64,000 nt of DNA from Rhizobium sp. P38BS-XIX. Lineage in GTDB: Bacteria; Pseudomonadota; Alphaproteobacteria; Rhizobiales; Rhizobiaceae. Below the pieces are notes generated by a model. It worked only from the letters and a program-made list of their open reading frames with translations. It was not told the DNA's origin and did not search any database. The position numbers were made by a program, and so were the translations under genes. Shown here one piece after another: positions 33,966 to 43,124 of this stretch (position 1 is the stretch's first letter; each line of letters opens with the position of its first letter). The stretch lies in the NCBI RefSeq assembly GCF_012641435.1, contig NZ_JABAIJ010000014.1, forward strand, positions 1 through 64,000. The letters are read 5' to 3'.

Positions 33966-34901
33966 ATGTCCTATCTTGATAACGTGCGTGTCTTCGTTCG
34001 CGTGGTCGAACTCGGTACCCTTTCGGCAGCAGGGCGCGATCAGCGCGTCACGCCCGCGGTTGCGAGCAATCGCATCAAGGAACTGGAGCGTCATCTCGGG
34101 GTGCGGCTGTTCAACCGGACGACGCGCAAGCTCTCGCCGACCGAGCACGGTCGTGTTTTCTATGAAAAGGCGGTGAAGATCATCGAGGCCGTCAACGAGG
34201 CGGAAGCGGCGATCGCGGATCTCTCACGCAATCCGAAAGGTTCGTTGAGGATCACGGCGCCGCTTGGCATCGGTCGAAGGCTGATCGCCTCTGGCATTCC
34301 GGAATTTCACGACAAATATCCGGATATCGAGGTGCGCGTGCGCCTCTCCGATCACAATGTCGATATCCTCGCCGAAGGCGTCGATGTGGCCTTCAAGCTG
34401 GGTGTGCTCGAGGACTCGAACCTGCGCATGCGCGGTATCCTGAATTGCGAGCGTGTTCTTTGCGCCTCGCCGGACTATCTCGCGCGCCGTGGCGTGCCGC
34501 CCACCGCCGACGCCTTGATTTCCGACAAGCACGACTGTCTTCTGCTACGCTATCCAGGCTCCAAGGAATATTTCTGGACTTTGGTCACGGCAGATGGTCC
34601 ACGAAAATTCGAGGTTGCCGGCCCCTATGACAGCGATGACGGCGACGTGCTCACGCAATGGGCGCTCGAAGATCGCGGCATCATCAACAAGCCGCTTTTC
34701 GAGGTGAGGGCGCATCTGAAGGACGGACGGCTGGTAGAAATTCTGAAGGACAGTCCGCCCGCCTCGGTCCAACTCGCCGCAATCTATCCGCACAAGCGGT
34801 TTCAGGATCCCAAGGTCCGCCTGATGATCGATTTCATGGCAGAGCGCTGTCAGCGGCTGATCGGCAAGCTTCTGCAAGAAGAGCCTGCGACGGCGGAATG
34901 A
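33966..34901 (+). CDS. LysR family transcriptional regulator of the purine locus
   Basis: A 311-residue regulator. The winged HTH covers about residues 1-60 (VFVRVVELGTLSAAGRDQRVTPAVASNR, then ELERHLGVRLFNRTTRKLSPT), followed by a ligand-binding domain with ITAPLGIGRRLIASGIPEFH. The sub-type is the group close to AaeR/DmlR-like regulators. It is divergent from puuD-guaD across 141 bases, so it probably controls that operon in response to a purine intermediate. ATG 33966 is preceded by GATAGAAAG. Effector not identifiable. Confidence 0.92.
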   Translation: MSYLDNVRVFVRVVELGTLSAAGRDQRVTPAVASNRIKELERHLGVRLFNRTTRKLSPTEHGRVFYEKAVKIIEAVNEAEAAIADLSRNPKGSLRITAPLGIGRRLIASGIPEFHDKYPDIEVRVRLSDHNVDILAEGVDVAFKLGVLEDSNLRMRGILNCERVLCASPDYLARRGVPPTADALISDKHDCLLLRYPGSKEYFWTLVTADGPRKFEVAGPYDSDDGDVLTQWALEDRGIINKPLFEVRAHLKDGRLVEILKDSPPASVQLAAIYPHKRFQDPKVRLMIDFMAERCQRLIGKLLQEEPATAE

Positions 34902-34967
34902 TGATGCGAACGACCTTCCGCGACGCAATGTTGATGATCTCTGCTTGAACCTTGCCGGCAAAATCAT

Positions 34968-34989
34968 ATATGACTATCGGTGGTCATAT
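34968..34989. promoter_or_regulatory. Inverted repeat at the toxin-antitoxin promoter
   Basis: ATATGAC (34968-34974) and GTCATAT (34983-34989) form a 7-base inverted repeat with an eight-base spacer, ending 11 bases before the antitoxin ATG and immediately upstream of its GGAGG ribosome-binding site. Antitoxins of this class normally repress their own promoter through such repeats. Confidence 0.6.
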
Positions 34990-35000
34990 GGAGGCACGAG

Positions 35001-35252
35001 ATGAAGGAAATCCAGCTCAAGGATGCGAAGGCGACGCTTTCCGCGGTGGTCGATCAGGCCGTGGCCGGCGAACCCACAGTCATTACCCGCCATGGCCGCA
35101 AGGAAGCCGTGCTGGTTTCCTTTGAAGAATGGCAACGGGTTTCCAAAGTGCCCGATTTCGCCGATCTGCTTTTAGCCTTTCCCGGCGAGGCGGCGGATAT
35201 TCCCGAACGATCGCGAAAGCCCGCTCGCTCGTTGCGTGAAAGCGGTCTCTGA
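35001..35252 (+). CDS. Type II antitoxin, Phd/YefM family
   Basis: An 83-residue protein. KEIQLKDAKATLSAVVDQAVAGEPTVITRHGRKEAVLVSFEEW is the typical Phd/YefM DNA-binding fold, and the C-terminal tail (residues 50-83) is the toxin-neutralising part. ATG 35001 is chosen because GGAGGCACGAG precedes it; the frame also extends seven codons upstream into the operator. It is followed after two bases by the PIN-domain toxin gene, and an inverted repeat at 34968-34989 would be its autoregulatory site. Confidence 0.88.
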   Translation: MKEIQLKDAKATLSAVVDQAVAGEPTVITRHGRKEAVLVSFEEWQRVSKVPDFADLLLAFPGEAADIPERSRKPARSLRESGL

Positions 35253-35254
35253 TC

Positions 35255-35695
35255 TTGTATCTGCTGGACACCAATATCGTATCGGCCGACGCGCCGACCA
35301 AGCGTCATGTCGGGGCCGAGGCGTTTGCAGCCTGGGTCCGCGCGAATAGCGACCGGCTTTATCTTTCGGCAATCACCATCGCCGAGATCGAGGCAGGCAT
35401 TGCGCGGGCAGTCAGGATCGAGGCGACGACGAAAGCGCAGCAGCTACGCCGCTGGCTTGCCGCAGTCGAACACTTCTATGCCGGTCGTATCCTGCCGTTC
35501 GGCATTGAAGAGGCGAGACAGGCTGGTTTGATGCTCGATCGAGCCAGAGCGCACGACCCCGGCTTTGAAGATATCGCCATCGCGGCGACTGCTGCTGCAC
35601 ACGGACTGACCGTCCTGACCGCCAATGAACGCCATTTCGAGCCGCTTGGGGTGTCACTCGCCAACCCTTTGAAGCAGCTACCGATTATCCAATAA
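35255..35695 (+). CDS. vapC: PIN-domain toxin ribonuclease (VapC family)
   Basis: A 146-residue PIN-domain protein, predicted to be an RNA-cleaving toxin. The acidic metal-binding residues are visible: Asp5 in YLLDTNIVS, Glu44 in TIAEIEAGI and Asp106 in GFEDIAIAATAAAHGL, followed by LTVLTANERHFEPLGV. Start is TTG 35255, two bases after the antitoxin stop, so translation is coupled and weak. Pairing of a VapC toxin with a Phd-type antitoxin is common. The cassette is inserted between the LysR gene and xdhC and has no obvious part in purine metabolism. Confidence 0.9.
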   Translation: MYLLDTNIVSADAPTKRHVGAEAFAAWVRANSDRLYLSAITIAEIEAGIARAVRIEATTKAQQLRRWLAAVEHFYAGRILPFGIEEARQAGLMLDRARAHDPGFEDIAIAATAAAHGLTVLTANERHFEPLGVSLANPLKQLPIIQ

Positions 35696-35735
35696 CGGCC
35701 CGTGCTTGATCGAGAATGCGCGGGATAGGCCGACT

Positions 35736-36584
35736 TTAGCGGTTTGTCACTCCGGCCAGTTTTGCGTGATCGGCGGACCACGTTAGCGCTGCCGTCATGA
35801 TTTCCGCGGCGGCGAGCGTGGCGATGACCGTGGGCCGTTTGTCCTTCACGGCCGTGCCGCCGATCGGGCAGACAAGCCGTTCGAAAAGATGGGCCTGTCC
35901 CGTTTCCCGCGAAAGCCAGTTGCGAAACGTCGCGCGCTTGGTCTTGGAGCCGATCATGCCGACATAGGCGGCATCCCTATGCCGGAGCGCCTCTGCCGCA
36001 ATGAGGAAATCGAGAGCATGATCGTGGGTCAGGATGACGAAGCTGCTGCCGGCTGGCGCGTCGCGCACGACGGCCTCGGGCATGGCCGTCAGGCAGGTTT
36101 CGATGCGAGGGACCGCGCTCGCCGTGAGCTCATCCTCTCGCGTGTCCACAAGCACGACGCGCAGCGGCGCCAGCGACAATGCCATGGCCAGCGCATCGCC
36201 AACATGTCCTGCCCCAAAGACATAGACATGCGGACGCGCCGCCATTTCCCGGTCGCTGCGGGAAATAAGCTCGTTTTCGCGCTCCGTGTTGAGAGCCGTG
36301 AAGGCAAGTCCCACCCGGCCGCCACAGCACTGGCCGATCTCCGGGCCGAGCGGTACGTTCATCGGCTCTGCGGAAAGGCCGGAGCGCAAGGCCCGGCGCG
36401 CCTGATCGATCGCCATGTATTCGAGTTGTCCGCCGCCAATGGTCGCAAAGATCGCGCGCTCCGATACCAGCATCCAGGCATCGGTGTCGCGCGGCGCCGA
36501 GCCTGCAACCCCCGTCACCTCGACAAGGATCGACACCGGTTCACGGCGTAGAAAGTCCCGGATATCCTCGCGCGCGGCATTCAT
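35736..36584 (-). CDS. xdhC: Xanthine dehydrogenase accessory protein
   Basis: A 282-residue XdhC-type chaperone that binds molybdenum cofactor, helps its sulfuration and inserts it in XdhB. ILVEVTGVAGSAPRDTDAWM at the N-terminus, the cysteine motif GQCCGG near residue 86 and the Rossmann-like YVFGAGHVGDALAMAL and MIGSKTKRATFRNWL segments are characteristic. ATG 36584 follows AAGGAGTGAGGTG and lies 4 bases after the xdhB stop; a GTG one codon upstream is possible. Last gene of the uraH-xdhA-xdhB-xdhC operon. Confidence 0.93.
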   Translation of the reverse strand: MNAAREDIRDFLRREPVSILVEVTGVAGSAPRDTDAWMLVSERAIFATIGGGQLEYMAIDQARRALRSGLSAEPMNVPLGPEIGQCCGGRVGLAFTALNTERENELISRSDREMAARPHVYVFGAGHVGDALAMALSLAPLRVVLVDTREDELTASAVPRIETCLTAMPEAVVRDAPAGSSFVILTHDHALDFLIAAEALRHRDAAYVGMIGSKTKRATFRNWLSRETGQAHLFERLVCPIGGTAVKDKRPTVIATLAAAEIMTAALTWSADHAKLAGVTNR

Positions 36585-36588
36585 CACC

Positions 36589-38943
36589 TCACTCCTTGTG
36601 CGCAGCCTTCAGACGTTCGATCGCCATCAGCACCCGCTCGGGCGTTGCCGGTGCATCGAGGCGAGGGCAGACCTTGTGATCCGCAACACTTGCCACCGCA
36701 TCCGAAAGCGCATGCAAGACGGCAAGACCAAGCGGCAATGGTGGTTCGCCGACGGCCTTAGAACGATGGATCGTCGGCTCATAGGCCTCCGACCAGTCGG
36801 TCAGCGCCACATTGAAAATCTTCGGGCGGTCGGATGCAAGCGGGATCTTGTAGGTGGAGGGCGCGTGCGTGCGAAGCCGACCCTTGTCATCCCACCAGAG
36901 TTCTTCCGTGGTCAACCAGCCCATGCCCTGAATAAAGCCGCCTTCGATCTGGCCGATATCGATCGCCTTGTTCAAGGATCTGCCGGTGTCATGCAGAATG
37001 TCCGTGCGCTCGATCACGTATTCGCCCGTCAGCGTGTCGATCGAGACTTCCGAACAGGCAGCGCCATAGGCGTAGTAGTAGAAGGCATGACCACGTCCCG
37101 CCTTGCGGTCCCAATGAATCTTCGGCGTCTTGTAGAATCCCGCAGCCGATAGCTGCACACGCGACATATAGGCCTTCTTGATCAGATCGGGGAAGGACAT
37201 CTCGATCTCGCCGATGCGCACGCGGTTGGGCAGGAATATGACCTGATCGCGCTGCACCTGATGGCTTTCCGCTGCAAAGGCGATCAATCGCTCCTTGATC
37301 TGGCGTGCGGCATTCTGCGCCGCCATGCCGTTCAGATCGGCACCCGAGGAGGCGGCCGTCGGCGAGGTGTTCGGCACTTTGGCTGTCGTCGTCGCGGTGA
37401 TCTTCACCCGGTCAAGATCGATCTGGAATTCTTCCGCCACGACCTGCGCCACTTTCAGATGCAGACCCTGTCCCATCTCCGTGCCGCCGTGGTTCATGTG
37501 CACCGAGCCGTCGCTATAGACATGTACCAGCGCGCCGGCCTGGTTCGATTCCGTCTTGGTGAAGGAGATGCCGAATTTCACCGGCGTCAGCGCGATACCG
37601 CGCTTGACGATGCGGCTCCCGGCATTGAACTCGGCGATCGCCTTGCGGCGCCCGGCATAATCGGCGCTTTCCTCGAGTTCGGCGACGATGCGCTGGATGA
37701 TGCAGTCTTCGACCTTCTGGTGATAGGGGGTGAGGTTGCGCTCGCCCTGGACGCCCATTGCGTCGTAGAAATTGAGTTTGCGGATTTCCAGCGGGTCCTT
37801 GCCGACCGCGAAAGCCACTTCATCAATGACGCGTTCGGCGCCGACCATGCCCTGCGGGCCGCCAAAGCCGCGGAAGGCGGTGTTGGAGACCGTGTTGGTG
37901 TAGAGCGGAGCCGATTTCGCATGCACATGTGGGAAGAAATAGGCATTGTCGCAATGAAACAGCGCGCGATCGCCGACGGGGCCGGAGAGGTCGGCGGAAA
38001 AGCCGGCCCTTAGCGCGAAAGTATAGTCGACGGCCAGGATGCGCCCCTCATCATCGAAGCCGATGTCGTAGTCGATGGCAAAGTCGTGCCGTTTACCCGT
38101 CGCGACCATGTCTTCGTCCCGATCGAGCCGAAGCTTGACCGCGCGCTTCAACATCTTGGCGGCGATGGCCGCGATAGCAGCGCATTGGTTCGCCTGCGTT
38201 TCTTTGCCGCCGAAGCCGCCGCCCATGCGGCGAACCTCGATCGTCACGGCATTGCTCGGCACACCCAGTGCATGGGCGACCATATGCTGTGTCTCGCTCG
38301 GGCCCTGTGTCGAGCAATAGACCACGACTTCGTCGTCTTCGCCGGGAACGGCAAGTGATACCTGGCCTTCAAGATAGAAATGATCCTGGCCGCCGAGCCG
38401 CATGCGACCCGTCACTCGCCGTGGCGCGCTTTCAAGGGCTGACGCTGCATCGCCGCGCTTTAGCGTTAGCGGCGTGACGACCTGTCGATGGGTTGCAACA
38501 TCGAGATCCCAGATGTCGATATCGGCAGGCAATGCCTCGTATTTGATCTTGGCAAGCCGCGCGGCGCGGCGCGCCTGCTCGCGTGTTTCGGCGATGACAC
38601 AGAAGATCGGCTGACCATGAAACTCGACCTTGCCGTCGGCAAGCACCGGATCATCGTTCATATAGGATGGCGAGATGTCGTTGACGCCGGGCACATCCGC
38701 ATGCGTCAGTACGGTTACGACACCGGGTGCGGCGCGAACGGCGGTGAGATCGACGGACTTCAAAATGCCGTGGGCCACGGTCGACAGACCAATGCCCGCA
38801 TGCAGGGTGCCCATGGGTTCCGGGATATCATCGATATACACGGCGGTGCCGGCGACGTGCTTGTGAGCCGAGTCATGGCGCGGGCTTGCGTGCACGCCGC
38901 CAACGATGGTTTCGGCCTTGAGATCGGACGTGTGCTTGTTCAT
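36589..38943 (-). CDS. xdhB: Xanthine dehydrogenase, molybdopterin-binding subunit
   Basis: A 784-residue large subunit. Molybdopterin-contact motifs are seen at GGFGGKETQANQ, FRGFGGPQGM and TAASSGADLNGMAAQNA, and the active-site glutamate lies in VGEPPLPLGLAVLHAL near the C-terminus. With XdhA it oxidises hypoxanthine to xanthine and xanthine to urate, passing electrons through FeS centres and FAD to NAD. Starts 3 bases after the xdhA stop and ends 4 bases before xdhC. Intact and of normal length. Cytoplasmic. Confidence 0.95.
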   Translation of the reverse strand: MNKHTSDLKAETIVGGVHASPRHDSAHKHVAGTAVYIDDIPEPMGTLHAGIGLSTVAHGILKSVDLTAVRAAPGVVTVLTHADVPGVNDISPSYMNDDPVLADGKVEFHGQPIFCVIAETREQARRAARLAKIKYEALPADIDIWDLDVATHRQVVTPLTLKRGDAASALESAPRRVTGRMRLGGQDHFYLEGQVSLAVPGEDDEVVVYCSTQGPSETQHMVAHALGVPSNAVTIEVRRMGGGFGGKETQANQCAAIAAIAAKMLKRAVKLRLDRDEDMVATGKRHDFAIDYDIGFDDEGRILAVDYTFALRAGFSADLSGPVGDRALFHCDNAYFFPHVHAKSAPLYTNTVSNTAFRGFGGPQGMVGAERVIDEVAFAVGKDPLEIRKLNFYDAMGVQGERNLTPYHQKVEDCIIQRIVAELEESADYAGRRKAIAEFNAGSRIVKRGIALTPVKFGISFTKTESNQAGALVHVYSDGSVHMNHGGTEMGQGLHLKVAQVVAEEFQIDLDRVKITATTTAKVPNTSPTAASSGADLNGMAAQNAARQIKERLIAFAAESHQVQRDQVIFLPNRVRIGEIEMSFPDLIKKAYMSRVQLSAAGFYKTPKIHWDRKAGRGHAFYYYAYGAACSEVSIDTLTGEYVIERTDILHDTGRSLNKAIDIGQIEGGFIQGMGWLTTEELWWDDKGRLRTHAPSTYKIPLASDRPKIFNVALTDWSEAYEPTIHRSKAVGEPPLPLGLAVLHALSDAVASVADHKVCPRLDAPATPERVLMAIERLKAAHKE

Positions 38944-38945
38944 GG

Positions 38946-40430
38946 CTAGGCGGCCTCATATCTCGACACCTGAGCCGGTGCCGCGCTGGACGTCGTTTCC
39001 AGATAGAAGCGAAGAAGAAGGTTTTTCGCTGCTAGTGCGCGATAATCCGCGGTGGCGCGCATGTCGGTCAGCGGCGAATAGTCCTCCGCATATTTTTCCA
39101 TTGCCGCAGCTACCGTCTCTTCGCTCCAGGGCTTGCCGAGCAGTGCGGCTTCGACAGCGAAGGCGCGTTTCGGCGTGGCGGCCATGCCGCCATAGGCAAT
39201 GTTAATGGCCGTCACCATCCCGCCGGCATCGAGCGACAGGCGGAATGCACCGAGCGTTGCGGTAATGTCCTCGTCCCGACGCTTGGTGACTTTGTAGATC
39301 GCGAATTTTTCGTTGGCGCTCGGGATCGGCACATGCACGGCTTCGACAAATTCTCCGGCCTGCCGATCCTGCTTGCCATAGGCGATGAAGAAATCCGCAA
39401 GCACGATGGTGCGCCGGACGGCGCCCTTGCGCAGGGTGACCGAAGCGCCGAGCGCGATCAGCGGGGGCGGAGTGTCGCCGATCGGCGAGCCGTTGGCGAT
39501 ATTGCCGCCGATCGTACCCATGTTGCGCACCTGCTGGCCGCCGATGCGGTTCACCAGCGCGCCGAGGGCCGGAATATGTTGTGAAAGCGTCGCGATAGCC
39601 TCGGCATAGGTGACGCCTGCGCCGATGGTGATAACGCCATTCTCGACGGCGATGGACTTCAGCTCGGAGAGGCTGGCGATGAAGATTGCCGGCGAGATGT
39701 CGCGCATGTGTTTGGTGACCCAAAGGCCGACATCGGTGGAGCCGGAAACCACTGTGGCACCCGGAGAGGCATCGAGGACTGAAGCGAAATCGTCGAGATC
39801 GGCGGGCACGACCAGCCGATCTCGGCCTTCACCGATTTCGACGCGAGCGCCGTCGCGCAACGCCTTGAGCCGCGCGATCATCGCGGCGCGTTCTATCAGA
39901 AGCGGATCGCGCTCGGTGCCGCCATAGTTGGAAATGGCACGGGCGGCACGCAATATCGGCTCATAGCCGGTGCAACGACAGAGGTTGCCCTGAAGCGCGA
40001 TCTCGATTTGCCGATCAGACGGATTTGGCGTCTGCATCCACAGGCCATAGAGCGACATGACGAAGCCGGGCGTGCAGAAGCCGCATTGCGAGCCATGAAA
40101 ATCGACCATGGCCTGCTGCACAGGATGCAGGTGGTCGTCTTTGCCGGCGACATGTTCGATAGTCACCACATGACAGCCGTCGAGTGACCCAAGAAACCGA
40201 ATGCAGGCGTTGACGCTTTCATACACAAGGCCATCCGTCGGGGTCAGGCGCCCGACGAGCACGGTGCAGGCGCCGCAATCGCCCTCGGCGCAGCCTTCCT
40301 TGGTGCCCTTCAGCGAGCGTGCAAGCCGCAGCCAATCGAGCAAGGTCTGGCTTGGCTTGACGTCGGCAAGAACGATATCCTCGCCATTGAGGATGAAGCG
40401 CAATTGGGAGCGGATGGCGACGGAGGTCAT
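38946..40430 (-). CDS. xdhA: Xanthine dehydrogenase, small subunit (2 x [2Fe-2S], FAD)
   Basis: A 494-residue subunit. The plant-ferredoxin-type cluster uses C47, C52, C55 (GCAEGDCGACT) and C76; the second cluster uses C116, C119 (QCGFCTPGF) and C151, C153 (NLCRCTGYEP). Residues from about 200 form the FAD-binding domain with IGGNIANGSPIGDTPP, and a C-terminal CO-dehydrogenase flavoprotein-like part follows. ATG 40430 (MTSVAIRSQ) lies 4 bases after the uraH stop; the upstream open frame falls within uraH. It hands electrons from XdhB to NAD. Confidence 0.95.
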   Translation of the reverse strand: MTSVAIRSQLRFILNGEDIVLADVKPSQTLLDWLRLARSLKGTKEGCAEGDCGACTVLVGRLTPTDGLVYESVNACIRFLGSLDGCHVVTIEHVAGKDDHLHPVQQAMVDFHGSQCGFCTPGFVMSLYGLWMQTPNPSDRQIEIALQGNLCRCTGYEPILRAARAISNYGGTERDPLLIERAAMIARLKALRDGARVEIGEGRDRLVVPADLDDFASVLDASPGATVVSGSTDVGLWVTKHMRDISPAIFIASLSELKSIAVENGVITIGAGVTYAEAIATLSQHIPALGALVNRIGGQQVRNMGTIGGNIANGSPIGDTPPPLIALGASVTLRKGAVRRTIVLADFFIAYGKQDRQAGEFVEAVHVPIPSANEKFAIYKVTKRRDEDITATLGAFRLSLDAGGMVTAINIAYGGMAATPKRAFAVEAALLGKPWSEETVAAAMEKYAEDYSPLTDMRATADYRALAAKNLLLRFYLETTSSAAPAQVSRYEAA

Positions 40431-40434
40431 GATT

Positions 40435-40800
40435 TCAACTCCCTCGGTACGTGGAATAGCTGTAGGGCGACACCAGCAGCGGCACATGGTAATGCGAGCT
40501 CTCATCCGCAAGGCCGAAGCGGATCGGTATGATGTCTAGAAACATCGGTTCATCGGATGCGCGGCCAAGATAATCGCCGGCATGGAAGCGCAGCTCATAA
40601 GTGCCGGCCTTCATGGTATCCCCTGACAGAAGCGGAGCATCGCAGCGACCATCGGCATTGGTTTGCGTCGTTTGAAGATGGTGATGCGTATCGCCCTCGA
40701 TCCGATAAAGATCGATGCGCAGCCCTTGTGCCGGCTTGCCGAGCGCCGTGTCCAGCACGTGAGTGGTGAGCCGGCCGGCTCCTTGCGAATGAGACTGCAT
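40435..40800 (-). CDS. uraH: 5-hydroxyisourate hydrolase (transthyretin-related)
   Basis: A 121-residue HIUase. The catalytic His14 is in LTTHVLDTALGKPA, and the C-terminus ends in the family's diagnostic YRGS (YSYSTYRGS). It hydrolyses 5-hydroxyisourate, the product of PuuD, to OHCU. ATG 40800 is preceded by GGGAGAAAAC. First gene of the uraH-xdhABC operon and divergent from the allantoinase/OHCU decarboxylase gene, which supplies the next enzyme. No signal peptide. Confidence 0.95.
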   Translation of the reverse strand: MQSHSQGAGRLTTHVLDTALGKPAQGLRIDLYRIEGDTHHHLQTTQTNADGRCDAPLLSGDTMKAGTYELRFHAGDYLGRASDEPMFLDIIPIRFGLADESSHYHVPLLVSPYSYSTYRGS

Positions 40801-40959
40801 GTTTTCTCCCGAACGTGGCGCTCCTGTCTCCACTATCCGCCATGCCTATTCCTCTGAAAAGCGCCGGTATCGTTCGAGACTTTCAAATTTTCCAAGGGGA
40901 ATAGCGCGCGCGATTTGCGGTTAGAAATTCGCCATCGAAAACATTGGGAGGAGTGTTTC
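40801..40959. promoter_or_regulatory. Divergent promoter region, uraH-xdhABC and puuE-uraD
   Basis: A 159-base gap between two divergent purine operons. It contains an AT-richer core (40878-40900) and the ribosome-binding sites GGGAGAA (minus) and GGGAGGAG (plus). A shared promoter with one regulator site is likely from the layout; I could not single out an operator. Confidence 0.45.
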
Positions 40960-42417
40960 ATGCGATATTGCCGTGACATGCACGGATATGGCCGGACGCC
41001 GCCGGCGTCTCTGTGGCCGGACGAGGCACGCATCGCCGTGCAATTCGTCTTGAACTACGAAGAGGGGGGCGAGAACTGCGTGCTGCATGGCGACGCGGCG
41101 TCTGAGGCCTTTCTTTCTGAGATCGTCGGTGCCACCCAGTGGCCTGGCCAGCGCCATTGGAACATGGAATCGATCTATGAATATGGCGCCCGCGCCGGCT
41201 TCTGGCGCCTGCACCGGCTTTTCACGGATAGACAGTTGCCGGTGACCGTCTACGGGGTCGCGACAGCGTTGCAGCGATCGCCGGCGCAGGTTGCCGCCAT
41301 GTTGGAAGCCAACTGGGAAATTGCCTCGCACGGACTCAAATGGGTCGAGCACAAGGACATGGGGCGCGAACAGGAGCGCGAAGCGATCGACAAGGCCATT
41401 CGGCTACACACGCTTGTGACCGGCGAGCGGCCTCGTGGCTGGTACACCGGGCGCTGTTCGGCCAATACTGTCGATCTGGTGACGGAAGCGGGCGGCTTCG
41501 ATTACATCTCAGACAGCTATGCCGACGATCTGCCCTATTGGCGCGAATATGACGGCCGTCACCAGCTGATTATTCCCTACACGCTAGATACCAACGATAT
41601 GCGCTTTGCGACGCCGCAGGGCTTCAACAGCGGCGATCAATTCTTCAGCTACCTGAAGGATACGTTCGATGCGCTTTACGCAGAGGGGGCAGCGGGATGT
41701 CCGAAGATGATGAGCATCGGCCTGCACTGCCGCCTCATCGGCCGCCCGGGACGCGTGATGGCGCTTGCCCGCTTCATCGACTACGTCCAGAGCCATGAAA
41801 AGGTCTGGATCGCGCGCCGCGTCGATATCGCCAGACATTGGGCGCAGCACCATCCGCCAATGCCAGGCGTCGAGAAGCCGACGCGCATGCCGGAGGCCGT
41901 CTTCGTCCAGCGTTTCGGCGGTGTTTTCGAACATTCGCCCTGGATTGCCCGGCGTGCCTTTGCGGGCGAACTTTCGCCGGCGAATGATACCGCGATCGGC
42001 CTTCATGCGGCGCTTGTCTTCCAGTTTCGCGCGGCAAGTGAGGAGGAGCGGCTCGCCGTGCTCGTCGCACACCCGGATCTCGCCGGCAAGCTGGCACAGG
42101 CAAAGCGCCTGACGGAGAGCTCGACGCAAGAGCAGGCCTCTGCCGGCCTAGATGCCTTGACGGATGAGGAGCGGCGTCGTTTCACCGAACTCAACGACCG
42201 TTACGTCGCGAAATTCGGCTTCCCGTTCATCATCGCCGTGCGTGACCATTCCAAATCGGGAATTCTGGCCGCATTCGAGGCACGGCTCGGCAACGATCGC
42301 AATACCGAATTCGCCGCTGCCTGCCGTCAGGTGGAGCGCATCGCATTTCTGCGGCTGGCGGCCTTGCTTCCCGAAGGAGAAGGCCGGCACGGGGTCGGAC
42401 AGCGCAGCGCGGCCTGA
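40960..42417 (+). CDS. Bifunctional allantoinase (PuuE type) / OHCU decarboxylase
   Basis: A 485-residue fusion. Residues 1 to about 305 are the cofactor-independent allantoinase PuuE, a polysaccharide-deacetylase-like fold (MRYCRDMHGYGRTPP, NYEEGGENCVLHGD, WEIASHGLKWVEHKDM). From about residue 310 it is OHCU decarboxylase: MPEAVFVQRFGGVFEHSPWI, HPDLAGKLA, SSTQEQASAGLDAL and FGFPFIIAVRDHSK, which include the conserved His and Glu. The protein thus turns OHCU into S-allantoin and allantoin into allantoate. ATG 40960 follows GGGAGGAGTGTTTC. The order of domains is opposite to the order of the reactions. Confidence 0.93.
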   Translation: MRYCRDMHGYGRTPPASLWPDEARIAVQFVLNYEEGGENCVLHGDAASEAFLSEIVGATQWPGQRHWNMESIYEYGARAGFWRLHRLFTDRQLPVTVYGVATALQRSPAQVAAMLEANWEIASHGLKWVEHKDMGREQEREAIDKAIRLHTLVTGERPRGWYTGRCSANTVDLVTEAGGFDYISDSYADDLPYWREYDGRHQLIIPYTLDTNDMRFATPQGFNSGDQFFSYLKDTFDALYAEGAAGCPKMMSIGLHCRLIGRPGRVMALARFIDYVQSHEKVWIARRVDIARHWAQHHPPMPGVEKPTRMPEAVFVQRFGGVFEHSPWIARRAFAGELSPANDTAIGLHAALVFQFRAASEEERLAVLVAHPDLAGKLAQAKRLTESSTQEQASAGLDALTDEERRRFTELNDRYVAKFGFPFIIAVRDHSKSGILAAFEARLGNDRNTEFAAACRQVERIAFLRLAALLPEGEGRHGVGQRSAA

Positions 42418-42448
42418 GTGTTGGCCGGAACGATTGAGGAGAGCGCGA

Positions 42449-42934
42449 ATGAAAATGATCGAGATCCAACCCCTGACCAATGTCGCCTTCTTTCCCTTTG
42501 GCGAGGTGATCGAAATGGAAGGGGCGTATAACTATCCTATCAACGCGGGAAAATGCGTTCGATATCATGATCTTGCAAAGGTCGAGACGACGGGCGGCAA
42601 AGCCCGGGCGATGATCAGCCTGCTGCGCGGACAGCCCTATCCATTGCCGCTGGAGCTGAAGATGGTGGAGCGGCATCCTCTCGGCAGCCAGGCTTTCATC
42701 CCGTTGACGGAACATCCGTTTCTGGTCGTCGTCGCGAAGGAAACCGCGAATGGACCGGCCGAGCCGCTGGCCTTCCGCACGAAGCCGGGGCAGGGGGTCA
42801 ACATCGGCCGCAATGTCTGGCACGGCATCCTCACGCCGCTCGACGGCGTGTCCGACTTTGCCGTGATCGATCGCGGCGGCGAAGGCGTCAATCTGGAAGA
42901 GCATTTCTTCGAAGAGCCATTTTTGATCCGCTGA
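42449..42934 (+). CDS. allA: Ureidoglycolate lyase
   Basis: A 161-residue protein of the AllA family that splits ureidoglycolate to glyoxylate and urea. Supporting segments are PLTNVAFFPFGEVIE, FIPLTEHPFLVVVA, GVNIGRNVWHGILTPL and DRGGEGVNLEEHFF. Length is typical. ATG is preceded by GAGGAGAGCGCGA and lies 31 bases after the fusion gene, so they share a message that ends at the terminator 42955-42988. An allantoicase, needed to make ureidoglycolate from allantoate, is not found in the window. Confidence 0.95.
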   Translation: MKMIEIQPLTNVAFFPFGEVIEMEGAYNYPINAGKCVRYHDLAKVETTGGKARAMISLLRGQPYPLPLELKMVERHPLGSQAFIPLTEHPFLVVVAKETANGPAEPLAFRTKPGQGVNIGRNVWHGILTPLDGVSDFAVIDRGGEGVNLEEHFFEEPFLIR

Positions 42935-42954
42935 GGCGATCGTAAGGCCGAATG

Positions 42955-42988
42955 AAAACGGGGCGCTGCAATCGCAGCGCCCCGTTTT
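42955..42988 (+). terminator. Strong rho-independent terminator after allA
   Basis: AAAACGGGGCGCTGC (42955-42969) pairs over all 15 bases with GCAGCGCCCCGTTTT (42974-42988), leaving the four-base loop AATC. The stem ends in TTTT on one strand and AAAA on the other, so it can work in both directions. It ends the allantoinase-allA operon. Confidence 0.93.
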
Positions 42989-43069
42989 ATCGTATGCCAA
43001 TGCAAGAGCTGAATTCCGCGTCACATCTATTGCGCGAGGATTCCTAAGGTTCATGCCGTGCACATAGAC

Positions 43070-43105
43070 ACAAAGAAGCCGGGGCTTCGCTTCGGATGCC
43101 CCGGC
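43070..43105 (-). terminator. Terminator of the purine permease gene
   Basis: GCCGGGGC (43078-43085) pairs with GCCCCGGC (43098-43105) through a 12-base loop. Read on the minus strand the stem is followed by TTCTTTGTG. It sits about 20 bases past the stop of the minus-strand permease gene. Confidence 0.75.
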
Positions 43106-43124
43106 GCCATGAGGTTTGGTTTGC

